Shown one piece after another: positions 18,788 to 27,135 of a stretch of 64,000 bases of DNA. The DNA is from Streptococcaceae bacterium AF54-32pH5A (GTDB taxonomy: Bacteria; Bacillota; Bacilli; Lactobacillales; Streptococcaceae). The first letter of the stretch is position 1. Each line of letters starts with the position of its first letter. The notes beneath the pieces are model-generated. The model was not told the DNA's origin. It saw only the letters and a list, made by a program, of their open reading frames with translations, and made no database searches. Location: positions 143,953-207,952 of the forward strand of contig JAQDAD010000002.1 in assembly GCA_027682205.1 (NCBI GenBank), in the 5' to 3' direction. The position numbers were made by a program, and so were the translations under genes.

Positions 18788-19224
18788 AGTTCTAATTTCT
18801 CCTTGATGGTTTTTAGGTAACGGCGAGAAGAGTAGGTGAAGCTTTCATTTTTTAGAAAGATTTCTACCAGACCGTTTGGTGTTAGTTTGAGATGAGAGAT
18901 AGAGTCGATATTGATGATTTCTGATTGGGAAATTTGGATAAAAGTGGTCGGCAGCATTTCAAGAACTTGATAGAGACGCAAATCAATGGTGTAGGTCTGA
19001 GATGCAGTTTCTGCAAGAATCTTCCGATTCTCGATATAGAAGCGTTGTATCTTACCAATCTTAACTAGATAGACCTGATCTTCAATCTTTCCTTTGATTG
19101 TTTCTTTTTGGTCAAGATTTTCTGCGAACTCGATGACTTTCTGGACTTTTTCGGTTGGCTGAGGTGCTTGGACAATCAGCTTTTCCTCCTCGTAAGTCTC
19201 ATTAATCTGTAGTTCTACTTTCAT
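18784..19224 (-). CDS. LytTR DNA-binding regulator
   Basis: 146 residues. A short N-terminal region is followed by a LytTR domain (about 45-146) with QTYTIDLRLYQVLEMLP, FIQISQSEIINIDSI and the C-terminal SSRRYLKTIKEKL. It has no receiver domain. Start at 19224 with AAGGAGAG 7 bases upstream; the longer frame is unsupported. Cotranscribed with its DUF3021 partner. In S. mutans such systems feed into bacteriocin and competence genes; targets here are unknown. Confidence 0.85.
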   Translation of the reverse strand: MKVELQINETYEEEKLIVQAPQPTEKVQKVIEFAENLDQKETIKGKIEDQVYLVKIGKIQRFYIENRKILAETASQTYTIDLRLYQVLEMLPTTFIQISQSEIINIDSISHLKLTPNGLVEIFLKNESFTYSSRRYLKTIKEKLEL

Positions 19225-19376
19225 AAATTTCTCTCCTTGTCTTTCATACAAAATTGTGATCACTTCTTGTACACCTTTATTAAACACTATTTTACGAACC
19301 ATGGCAAGAGCATTTGCCTATGTGGAGGGATTTGGAGTCTATGTGGTATTTGCTTTTTCTGGTAGCATCTGAAATA

Positions 19377-19385
19377 TGGTATAAT
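19377..19385 (+). promoter_or_regulatory. extended -10 promoter of mutL
   Basis: TGG plus TATAAT, 48 bases before mutL; no good -35 at 17 bases. Confidence 0.65.
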
Positions 19386-19432
19386 AGCACTAATCAATTT
19401 CTAGGAAAACAGATACAGAAAGGGGCTGAAAG

Positions 19433-21382
19433 ATGTCTCATATTATTGAATTGCCAGAGGTGCTGGCAAACCAGATCGCGGCAGGAGAGGTCATTGAACG
19501 TCCTGCCAGTGTGGTGAAAGAGTTGGTAGAAAATGCCATTGACGCTGGCTCTAGCCAGATTATCATCGAGATTGAGGAAGCAGGTCTTAAGAAGATCCAA
19601 ATCACAGATAATGGGCATGGAATTGCCCACGATGAGGTGGAATTGGCCCTACGCCGTCATGCGACCAGTAAGATAAAAAATCAAGCAGATCTCTTTCGGA
19701 TTCGGACGCTCGGTTTTCGAGGTGAAGCCCTGCCCTCTATCGCTTCTGTCAGTGTCTTAACTTTGTTGACAGCAGTGGATGGTGCAAGTCATGGGACCAA
19801 GCTTATTGCACGTGGAGGGCAAGTTGAGGAAGTCATCCCAGCGACTAGTCCTGTGGGGACCAAGGTTTGTGTAGAGGACCTCTTTTTCAACACGCCAGCC
19901 CGCCTCAAGTATATGAAGAGTCAGCAGGCGGAGTTATCCCATATCATTGATATTGTCAACCGTCTGGGCTTGGCCCATCCAGAGATTTCTTTTAGTTTGA
20001 TTAGTGATGGCAAGGAAATGACGCGGACAGCAGGAACTGGTCAACTGCGACAAGCTATCGCCGGGATTTATGGTTTGGCGAGTGCCAAGAAGATGATTGA
20101 AATTGAGAATTCGGATCTGGACTTCGAAATTTCAGGTTTTGTGTCCTTGCCGGAGTTAACCCGAGCCAACCGCAACTATATCAGCCTCTTTATCAATGGC
20201 CGTTATATCAAGAACTTCCTGCTCAATCGTGCAATTCTGGACGGCTATGGCAGCAAGCTTATGGTGGGACGCTTTCCACTGGCTGTGATTCATATCCATA
20301 TTGACCCTTATTTGGCAGATGTCAATGTGCATCCGACCAAGCAAGAAGTACGGATTTCTAAGGAAAAAGAACTGATGGCGCTGGTCTCAGAAGCCATTTC
20401 CAAGAGTCTAAAGGAACAGAGTTTGATTCCAGATGCCTTAGAAAATCTTGCCAAGTCGACCGTGCGCAATCGTCAAAAGGTAGAGCAGACCATTCTCCCA
20501 CTCAAAGAAAATACGCTCTACTATGAAAAAACAGAACTCTCAAGACCTTGTCAAGCTGAGGTGGCTGATCATCAGGTTGAATTAACTGAGGAAGGTAGGG
20601 ACCTAACCCTGTTTGCCAAGGAAACCTTTGATCAGCTGATCAAGCCTGCAAAACTCCATTTTGCAGAGAGAAAGCCTGCTAACTACGACCAACTAGACCA
20701 TCCAGAGTTAGATCTTGCTAGCCTCGATAAGGCTTATGACAAGCTGGAGCGAGAAGAAGCATCCAGCTTCCCAGAGTTGGAGTTTTTCGGACAAATGCAC
20801 GGAACTTATCTCTTTGCCCAAGGGCGAGACGGGCTCTACATTATAGACCAGCATGCGGCTCAGGAAAGGGTCAAGTACGAGGAATACCGTGAAAGCATTG
20901 GTAATGTTGACCAAAGTCAACAGCAACTCCTAGTACCCTATATCTTTGAATTTCCTGCGGATGATGCTCTTCGTCTTAGAGAAAGAATGCCTCTCTTAGA
21001 GGAAGTGGGCGTCTATCTAGCAGAGTACGGAGAAAATCAATTTATCCTGCGTGAACATCCTATTTGGATGGCCGAAGAGGAAATCGAGTCTGGCATCTAT
21101 GAAATGTGTGATATGCTGCTCTTGACCAAGGAAGTTTCTATCAAGAAATATCGAGCAGAGCTGGCTATCATGATGTCCTGCAAGCGATCTATTAAGGCCA
21201 ACCATCGTATCGATGACCACTCAGCTAGACAACTCCTCTATCAGCTCTCTCAATGTGACAATCCTTACAACTGCCCCCATGGACGTCCTGTTTTGGTGCA
21301 TTTTACCAAGTCGGATATGGAAAAGATGTTTCGACGCATTCAGGAAAATCATACCAGCCTCCGTGAGTTGGGGAAATATTAA
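19433..21382 (+). CDS. mutL: DNA mismatch repair protein MutL (HexB)
   Basis: 649 residues, normal length. GHKL ATPase N-terminal domain with [14 protein letters not shown] and [11 protein letters not shown] motifs in the first 110 residues; variable acidic linker (about 330-440); C-terminal dimerisation/endonuclease-type domain with [12 protein letters not shown] and CPHGRP near the end. AGAAAGGGG precedes ATG 19433. Partner of MutS 1.1 kb upstream. Confidence 0.97.
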   Translation: MSHIIELPEVLANQIAAGEVIERPASVVKELVENAIDAGSSQIIIEIEEAGLKKIQITDNGHGIAHDEVELALRRHATSKIKNQADLFRIRTLGFRGEALPSIASVSVLTLLTAVDGASHGTKLIARGGQVEEVIPATSPVGTKVCVEDLFFNTPARLKYMKSQQAELSHIIDIVNRLGLAHPEISFSLISDGKEMTRTAGTGQLRQAIAGIYGLASAKKMIEIENSDLDFEISGFVSLPELTRANRNYISLFINGRYIKNFLLNRAILDGYGSKLMVGRFPLAVIHIHIDPYLADVNVHPTKQEVRISKEKELMALVSEAISKSLKEQSLIPDALENLAKSTVRNRQKVEQTILPLKENTLYYEKTELSRPCQAEVADHQVELTEEGRDLTLFAKETFDQLIKPAKLHFAERKPANYDQLDHPELDLASLDKAYDKLEREEASSFPELEFFGQMHGTYLFAQGRDGLYIIDQHAAQERVKYEEYRESIGNVDQSQQQLLVPYIFEFPADDALRLRERMPLLEEVGVYLAEYGENQFILREHPIWMAEEEIESGIYEMCDMLLLTKEVSIKKYRAELAIMMSCKRSIKANHRIDDHSARQLLYQLSQCDNPYNCPHGRPVLVHFTKSDMEKMFRRIQENHTSLRELGKY

Positions 21383-21388
21383 GAACAC

Positions 21389-21422
21389 AAAAAGCCTTTG
21401 TTCCTTTAGGACAAGGCTTTTT
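21389..21422 (+). terminator. mutL terminator
   Basis: AAAAAGCCTTTGT pairs with ACAAGGCTTTTT. It starts 7 bases after the mutL stop. Confidence 0.85.
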
Positions 21423-21531
21423 AGTTTTTCTAAGGTGGGGTCTTGATTGGACATGGGCAACTTGACACGAGGTTTACACTTGCTTGACAAGACCGATTCT
21501 AAAAAATGTTGCGAAAACTGAATTAGGTGAT

Positions 21532-22029
21532 TCAAGGTTTTGTAGAGTCGTCTTTGTCTGAAGGATTCTCAAGACCAATTACCTTATCAAGATAACGCTG
21601 CTTAGTTTTGAGAACCTTATTGATAGCAATTGCAGAAGCGATTAAGAGAACGAAGGTTAGCCAGATCCAAGCGGTGAATTCGGCTGGAAAACTAGAACCG
21701 GCTAAAAAGAGATAGATAGCCAAAGCCAATACGAAAATATAAATCACTTGCCAGAGACCAAAGGACTTAACTTCTTTATAGTATTTGTCCTTCTCTTCCT
21801 CCAAAATCACTGCTGTGGAACCTTTTTCAGAGTTTTCATCCAGTAGTAGATAGTCAGTTGTCACTTGAAAAATCTTGCTTAATTCAATAATTTTTTCGAT
21901 TTCAGGAAGGACTTGTCCAGACTCCCATTTGGAGATGCTTTGCCGAGAAACATTGATTTGTTCTGCTAGCTTTTCTTGGGACCAACCTTTTTCCTTTCTG
22001 AGCTCAAATAGTTTTTCTGCGAGTTTCAT
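21532..22029 (-). CDS. XRE-family regulator with two transmembrane segments
   Basis: 165 residues. N-terminal helix-turn-helix ([20 protein letters not shown], about 18-37) is followed by a linker and two hydrophobic segments (about 93-111 and 118-137) near the C terminus. This is the membrane-tethered Cro/CI type common in streptococci. Start chosen at 22029, 8 bases from CCTCCT on the complementary strand; the adjacent in-frame ATG at 22032 is an equally possible start. It is single and divergent from ruvA. Target unknown. Confidence 0.85.
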   Translation of the reverse strand: MKLAEKLFELRKEKGWSQEKLAEQINVSRQSISKWESGQVLPEIEKIIELSKIFQVTTDYLLLDENSEKGSTAVILEEEKDKYYKEVKSFGLWQVIYIFVLALAIYLFLAGSSFPAEFTAWIWLTFVLLIASAIAINKVLKTKQRYLDKVIGLENPSDKDDSTKP

Positions 22030-22151
22030 CATTCTATCCTCCTTTTTCTACTTCTATCCTAACAATTTTTACTTATATTGAGAATACAATCTCCTGTACT
22101 ATTTGTCAATCAGAGGTTGCACCTTTTGTTGCAGTCTGTCTTGAGGAAATA

Positions 22152-22160
22152 TGGTATACT
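22152..22160 (+). promoter_or_regulatory. extended -10 promoter of ruvA
   Basis: TGG plus TATACT, about 29 bases before ruvA. Confidence 0.6.
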
Positions 22161-22188
22161 AGATAGGCAAAATAAGGGAGAAAAAATC

Positions 22189-22782
22189 ATGTACGAATAT
22201 CTAAAAGGAATCATTACCAAAATCACTGCTAAATATATCGTCCTTGAGGCAAATGGCATCGGTTATATCTTGCATGTAGCCAATCCTTATGCATACTCAG
22301 GTCAGGTGAATCAAGAAACTCAAATCTATGTGCACCAAGTTGTCCGTGAGGATGCCCATCTACTTTATGGCTTTCGCTCAGAAGATGAGAAGAAGCTCTT
22401 TCTCAGTCTGATTTCGGTGTCAGGGATTGGTCCTGTGTCAGCTTTGGCTATTATTGCTGCCGATGACAATGCTGGCTTGGTTCAAGCCATCGAGACTAAG
22501 AACATCACCTACTTGACCAAATTTCCTAAAATTGGCAAGAAAACAGCCCAGCAAATGGTGCTGGACTTGGAAGGCAAGGTAGTCGTGGCTAGTGATGACC
22601 TTCCTGCCAAGGCCTCAGTGCAAGCCAGTGCTGAAAACCAAGAACTGGAAGAAGCTATGGAAGCCATGTTGGCACTGGGCTACAAGGCAACCGAGCTTAA
22701 GAAAATCAAGAAATTCTTTGAAGGAACGACGGATACAGCTGAGAACTATATCAAGTCAGCCCTTAAGATGTTGGTAAAATAG
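22189..22782 (+). CDS. ruvA: Holliday junction helicase subunit RuvA
   Basis: 197 residues: OB-fold domain I beginning [12 protein letters not shown], double HhH domain II ([37 protein letters not shown]) and a C-terminal UBA-like domain III. ATG 22189 follows AGGGAGAAAA. RuvB is not adjacent, as in other streptococci. tag follows after 9 bases, likely one transcript. Confidence 0.96.
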   Translation: MYEYLKGIITKITAKYIVLEANGIGYILHVANPYAYSGQVNQETQIYVHQVVREDAHLLYGFRSEDEKKLFLSLISVSGIGPVSALAIIAADDNAGLVQAIETKNITYLTKFPKIGKKTAQQMVLDLEGKVVVASDDLPAKASVQASAENQELEEAMEAMLALGYKATELKKIKKFFEGTTDTAENYIKSALKMLVK

Positions 22783-22791
22783 GAGATTTTT

Positions 22792-23355
22792 ATGACAAAA
22801 CGCTGTGGTTGGGTTAAAATGAACAACCCTTTATATGTGGCCTACCATGATGAAGAGTGGGGACAAGCCCTTCATGATGACCGTGCTCTTTTTGAGTTGC
22901 TTTGTTTGGAAACTTACCAGTCGGGTCTATCTTGGGAAACGGTGCTAAACAAACGCCAAGGATTCCGAGAAGCATTTCATGGCTATCAAATTCAGGCGGT
23001 CGCGGAAATGACAGATGGGGAGTTGGAAGCCTTGTTAGAGAATCCAGCCATTATCCGAAATCGCGCCAAGATTTTTGCGACGCGTGCCAACGCCCAAGCA
23101 TTTTTACAAATCCAGAAAACCTTTGGCTCTTTTGACGCTTATCTCTGGTCCTTTGTTGAGGGAAAAACCATCATCAATGATGTTCCTGACTATCACCTAG
23201 CGCCTGCTAAAACAGCCTTGTCTGAAAAGTTATCTCAAGATCTCAAAAAACGTGGTTTCAAATTCACAGGTCCAGTCGCAGTTTTAGCTTTTCTACAGGC
23301 GGCAGGTCTGATAGATGATCATGAGAACGATTGTGAGTGGAAAAGCGGAAGTTAG
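22792..23355 (+). CDS. tag: DNA-3-methyladenine glycosylase I
   Basis: 187 residues. Starts MTKRCGWVKMNNPLYVAYHDEEWG; the conserved CGW, YHDEEWG (catalytic Glu) and SGLSWETVLNKR motifs are those of Tag. The C-terminal GLIDDHENDC holds the zinc-site His/Cys. It removes 3-methyladenine from DNA. Follows ruvA, forming a short DNA-repair operon. Confidence 0.95.
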   Translation: MTKRCGWVKMNNPLYVAYHDEEWGQALHDDRALFELLCLETYQSGLSWETVLNKRQGFREAFHGYQIQAVAEMTDGELEALLENPAIIRNRAKIFATRANAQAFLQIQKTFGSFDAYLWSFVEGKTIINDVPDYHLAPAKTALSEKLSQDLKKRGFKFTGPVAVLAFLQAAGLIDDHENDCEWKSGS

Positions 23356-23388
23356 TGAGTCCAAGCGTCTAACTATCTGAGAATATAG

Positions 23389-23418
23389 AAAAAGCTGAGA
23401 AATTCCTCTCAGCTTTTT
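23389..23418 (+). terminator. terminator of ruvA-tag
   Basis: AAAAAGCTGAGA/TCTCAGCTTTTT, 12-base perfect stem with 6-base loop. Confidence 0.9.
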
Positions 23419-23437
23419 GATTATATGCTAGTAATTT

Positions 23438-23701
23438 TTATAGTGCAGTGAGAAATGTCAGTCCACCTAAGACAACGCCAGCTGAGTTTGGAATAATTAG
23501 TATCCAATCCTTCTTAGGTTCTTTTGTCCACCCGTAAATAACCCAAATTAAACAAGATACTGCTGCGGATAAAGGCTGGAATGGTTGAGCTTTGTTGCCT
23601 TGTAAATTGGCAAAAATTTGTGGGATGTAGGCGATAAATACAATAATCCCGATAAAGGCTCCAATTGAACCGACAATTTGATTTATTTTTTGTTTAGTCA
23701 T
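23438..23701 (-). CDS. SemiSWEET-type PQ-loop transporter
   Basis: 87 residues with three hydrophobic segments and a PQ motif in FIAYIPQIFANL (about 22-33). This is the size and layout of bacterial SemiSWEET sugar carriers, which work as dimers. Start 23701 is 7-8 bases after AAGGAGG; a longer frame is not needed. Sugar specificity unknown. Confidence 0.8.
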   Translation of the reverse strand: MTKQKINQIVGSIGAFIGIIVFIAYIPQIFANLQGNKAQPFQPLSAAVSCLIWVIYGWTKEPKKDWILIIPNSAGVVLGGLTFLTAL

Positions 23702-23806
23702 ATATACCTCCTTCAAAAAGATATCATAGAAATAAGCAAAATGCAATAAATTTAGACACAAATTGTAACGAAAATCAATACCAAAGCACAAAAATAGAGA
23801 AATTGT

Positions 23807-24841
23807 TTATTTTTTGTTATGGTCAAAGCGAATGACTTGCTCCTGTGCATCCACATAAGCGTGAACGCCAAAGGGCACAATGGCTCTTGGAGTTGCGTGG
23901 CCGACATTCAGATTATAGACAATCGGGATATTGCTGTCAATGATGTCCAGTATTGCTTCCTTATAGTCGTCATAAAAGGTTTCATCCATTGGCTTTCCGA
24001 CCAAGAGCCCACTGATAACCTCAAATATTCCAGTTTTTTTCAAAGTTAGCAACATATTTTTGAAGTCATCAGGCTCAGGCTTTTCTTCGCTTGTTTCTAG
24101 CAAGAGGATCTTTCCTTCCCAGTCGGATAAGTCAGGGAAGAGTTTGTACTTTTGGCAGAGGTCTGTGCTATCTGCGTGTAGAGAGTTGTCAAAAATATCA
24201 TAGAGGGACTCGATGCAACCACCGAGGATTTCTCCCTCAAACTGAGCATTTCCTTGTAACAAGTCAAAACCTGTATTTACATGGCTGACACGAGGTGTTC
24301 CTAAAGCCTTGGGACTGAAGTCAGTTCTTTCCTCATACCAAACGTCACTAGATCGAATTTCTGAGATTCTTCCCGTCTCAATCAATTCTTTGAAGTAGTG
24401 GAGGCTATAGGGCAACATTTCTTTGTCTAACTCACAAATGTCCGCTAGAAATGATTGGCCGTAAAAAGTCTTGATTCCTAGTTTATGCAACATGAGATGG
24501 TTCATGGTCGTATCTGAAAAGCCAAGAAAAATTTTTTGTTTGATGACCTTTTGTAGTTGGTCATTTTCAAAAAGATAAGGTAGCAAGCGGTAGGTATCGT
24601 CCCCACCGATGGCACAGAGGATCATGTCAATGCTATCATCAGAAAAGGCCTGCATCAAATCCTCTGCACGCGCCTCCGGATGGTCCTTGATAAAGTCTAA
24701 ACCTTTTAGCGAATGGGGCAAAAAGATAGGATTGAGTCCCAAATCCTTGAGACGTTGGATACCCAAGTCAACTTCGTGTTTGACAAAATCCTCTCCGATA
24801 ACACCACTAGACAAACTAACAATACCAATAGTAGAAACCAT
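23807..24841 (-). CDS. S66 family peptidase (LD-carboxypeptidase/MccF-like)
   Basis: 344 residues. Catalytic triad candidates of the S66 family are visible: Ser in GFSDTT (about 129), Glu in LLLETSEE and His in VGHATPR near the C terminus. The GGDDTYRLLPY oxyanion region is also typical. Family members trim murein tetrapeptides or detoxify microcin C-like compounds; this one resembles the MccF-like branch of streptococci. AGGAGGGTG precedes the start. Not in an obvious operon. Confidence 0.85.
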   Translation of the reverse strand: MVSTIGIVSLSSGVIGEDFVKHEVDLGIQRLKDLGLNPIFLPHSLKGLDFIKDHPEARAEDLMQAFSDDSIDMILCAIGGDDTYRLLPYLFENDQLQKVIKQKIFLGFSDTTMNHLMLHKLGIKTFYGQSFLADICELDKEMLPYSLHYFKELIETGRISEIRSSDVWYEERTDFSPKALGTPRVSHVNTGFDLLQGNAQFEGEILGGCIESLYDIFDNSLHADSTDLCQKYKLFPDLSDWEGKILLLETSEEKPEPDDFKNMLLTLKKTGIFEVISGLLVGKPMDETFYDDYKEAILDIIDSNIPIVYNLNVGHATPRAIVPFGVHAYVDAQEQVIRFDHNKK

Positions 24842-24946
24842 ATCTCACCCTCCTAGAAATAGATTGAGCCTATTTTATCACAAAAGGTGAGAGAAAACTA
24901 CAAGAATGAGACTCAGAAGTTCTATTGAATCTCAAGAAAGCAAGTG

Positions 24947-24975
24947 AAAAAGCAACCGCCTTAGCAGTTGCTTTT
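24947..24975 (-). terminator. terminator after the TfoX-like gene
   Basis: AAAAGCAAC/GTTGCTTTT hairpin, with a T tract on the minus strand, 28 bases after the stop at 25003. Confidence 0.8.
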
Positions 24976-25002
24976 CGTTTTTCTAATCTAACCAGATATG
25001 AG

Positions 25003-25350
25003 TTACTTGGTTAACTCTTGATTATAGGAGAGGGCTAAATCAATCCAGTAAGGAAGTTCTTTTTGACCTTCGATATCTAGGTCTATATAGCCATGATAAG
25101 GTCGCCCTCTCATCAATGTAGTATGAGCTCCTGTTCGGGGTAGGACTTGCTTTTCCATTTCTTTGCCAATTCTCACCATAACCAGCTCGTTCTTTCTGGA
25201 ACTGACTGTAAGAACCATTTTCCCACGAATCATAAAGGCCAGGCCACCAAACAGTTTCTTTTCTTCTAGCTCTTCTTCGAAAATTTGGGGAGGAAGTTTG
25301 AGTGCTAGAATTTTTCGAATCTGCTGAGCTAAGGATTGACTATATGCCAT
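25003..25350 (-). CDS. TfoX N-terminal domain protein
   Basis: 115 residues, matching the TfoX/Sxy N-terminal domain alone: EKKLFGGLAFMIRGKMVLTVS, then RGRPYHGYIDLD and a C-terminal helix. Full TfoX proteins are about 200 residues with a C-terminal domain that is absent here; short forms are common in Firmicutes, and a competence role cannot be assumed. Last gene of the corA-DUF1129-TfoX run on the minus strand. Confidence 0.78.
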   Translation of the reverse strand: MAYSQSLAQQIRKILALKLPPQIFEEELEEKKLFGGLAFMIRGKMVLTVSSRKNELVMVRIGKEMEKQVLPRTGAHTTLMRGRPYHGYIDLDIEGQKELPYWIDLALSYNQELTK

Positions 25351-25365
25351 AGCTTTTCACTTTTC

Positions 25366-26043
25366 TTAATAACGTGATGGGCCCGCGCTTGCGCTTCGGA
25401 TATTGAAACGTTTCTTGAGATAGAAGCGAAGGGCGAGAAGGGCTGCTCCTAGGATAGCCAAAGGCAATGGAGCAAGGACTGGATTGAGGTTGGCTGGTAG
25501 GAAGCTTGTTGCAAAGAAGACAACCAACCAAAGGACCATAGAGGCCAGAATGACGAGGATTGATTTCCAGAATGGAGGGCGCTGGCTACGATCTGTGTCT
25601 GGTCCATAGTACTGGTAGACAAAGTAGTACATCAAGTAGAAGGCAAGTCCTCCTACAAGTCCAACCAACAAGAGGGTAATCACCCCATAGCCAATAGCCT
25701 GATCTGTAGAGAAGAAGGTAGTTAGAGCGCTAATCAATGCAAAGAGGCTGGTGATGAAAAGGGCTGAGTCCATAATCATGAGTTTTGGATCGTCATTTTC
25801 TTTTGGATGCTCTTTTTCGTATTGCTCCTTGACAGTGAAACTATGAGCCCAGTGGGTTGGGGCCCCGTAGAGGGAACGAGCTGTCGTTCCTTTGGCTTGC
25901 TCTTCAAGGATTTGGGGAATGACTTCCTCAAAGACAGCCTTGATTTCAGCGTCTGTCTTACCATCTTTGATAAATTGTTGGGTAGCGATGTGGATAAACT
26001 CTTGGTTTTTCTTGGTTAGTTTTTGTAAATCAATCTGAGACAT
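25366..26043 (-). CDS. DUF1129 membrane protein
   Basis: 225 residues: a cytoplasmic N-terminal half with helical LQKLTKKNQEFIHIATQQFI, then four hydrophobic segments (about 100-200). This is the DUF1129 layout often found beside corA in streptococci. Start at 26043 with AGAGGAA upstream, 11 bases after the corA stop, so cotranscribed. Function unknown; a link to the CorA channel is a guess from context. Confidence 0.8.
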   Translation of the reverse strand: MSQIDLQKLTKKNQEFIHIATQQFIKDGKTDAEIKAVFEEVIPQILEEQAKGTTARSLYGAPTHWAHSFTVKEQYEKEHPKENDDPKLMIMDSALFITSLFALISALTTFFSTDQAIGYGVITLLLVGLVGGLAFYLMYYFVYQYYGPDTDRSQRPPFWKSILVILASMVLWLVVFFATSFLPANLNPVLAPLPLAILGAALLALRFYLKKRFNIRSASAGPSRY

Positions 26044-26054
26044 AGGGATTCCTC

Positions 26055-26999
26055 TTAGAACCATTTTTTATGGATGAGATAGAGAGTGAGCGAGACACTC
26101 ATAGCAAAGGCGATAAAGACGATTAACCAGAAGGCATGTGGCTCACCGTTCAAAGGGATTTCATTATCCTTAAAGTTCATCCCATAGGCAGAGAAGATCA
26201 TGGTTGGGATAGACATGACGATGGTCACGAGAGCCAGGGTCTTCATGATGTTGTTCTGGTTGTTGGAAATGATAGAGGCAAAGGTCTCTGTCATAGAGTG
26301 AAGGACGTTTCCATAGATATCTGCCATCTCGATGGCCTGTTGGGTTTCAATCAGGGTGTCTTCGAGCAGGTCCTCGTCTTCTAGGTATTTCTTGATATTG
26401 CTGGTTGCACTGGTCAATTTCTTAATCACACGCTCGTTCGTCTTAAGTGAGGCCTTGAAATAGACGATGGTCTTTTCCAATTCCATGAGCTCGATTAGCT
26501 CTTCGTTTCGAGTGGACTTGTGAAGTTGACTTTCGATTTGTTCACTCTTACGGTCAATCGAACGAAGGGCAGTCAGGTAAAGCTCAGCATTGCGATAAAG
26601 GAGTTGAAAGATAAAGCGTGATCGCATGAAGGTGTAGAAGTTACGCAGTTTGCGGTTGATGAAGACATCAAGAACAGGGAGGGATTCCAAACAGGTAGTG
26701 ATAATGGTTTCCTCGGTGATGATAATTCCCAGCGGAATCGTTACATAGTAGGTACGATTGTTTCTCTCCTCTGTGATGGGGACGTCCACGATGATCAAAG
26801 TATACTCGTCTTCGATGGTAATACGGGACATTTCTTCCGCATCGAGTGGTGCTCGAAGGTCGGCAATATCAATGTCAAAGGCATTAGCAATTTCCAATGA
26901 TTCATTTTGTGTAGGATTGACGAGGTTGATCCAAGTACCCGGTTCAAGCGTGTCGATCTCTTTAAATTCAGTTGTTGTTGAGAGAAAAACTTGTTTCAT
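26055..26999 (-). CDS. corA: CorA family Mg2+ channel
   Basis: 314 residues. Long acidic cytoplasmic domain, a coiled helix, and two C-terminal transmembrane segments with the diagnostic YGMN motif at the end of TM1 (SAYGMNFKDNEIP loop). Pentameric Mg2+/Co2+ influx channel of the membrane. First gene of a three-gene minus-strand run, divergent from uvrA. Confidence 0.93.
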   Translation of the reverse strand: MKQVFLSTTTEFKEIDTLEPGTWINLVNPTQNESLEIANAFDIDIADLRAPLDAEEMSRITIEDEYTLIIVDVPITEERNNRTYYVTIPLGIIITEETIITTCLESLPVLDVFINRKLRNFYTFMRSRFIFQLLYRNAELYLTALRSIDRKSEQIESQLHKSTRNEELIELMELEKTIVYFKASLKTNERVIKKLTSATSNIKKYLEDEDLLEDTLIETQQAIEMADIYGNVLHSMTETFASIISNNQNNIMKTLALVTIVMSIPTMIFSAYGMNFKDNEIPLNGEPHAFWLIVFIAFAMSVSLTLYLIHKKWF

Positions 27000-27095
27000 A
27001 TCCCCTATCCTTTCCTACTATTCAGTGATTCATTTTTTGCACCGTACTATTATACTACAAAAACAGCTTTTTGGGTAATAGAATTTCACATTTTT

Positions 27096-27104
27096 TGGTA
27101 TAAT
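27096..27104 (+). promoter_or_regulatory. extended -10 promoter of uvrA
   Basis: TGG plus TATAAT in the corA-uvrA intergenic region, 32 bases before the uvrA start. Confidence 0.6.
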
Positions 27105-27135
27105 GGAAAGCAATAATGGACTAGAAAGAACAAAG

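Noticed and set aside
25003..25350. Competence regulator TfoX
   Set aside because: Only the N-terminal TfoX domain is present, and streptococcal competence does not use TfoX; kept as TfoX-domain protein without a competence role.
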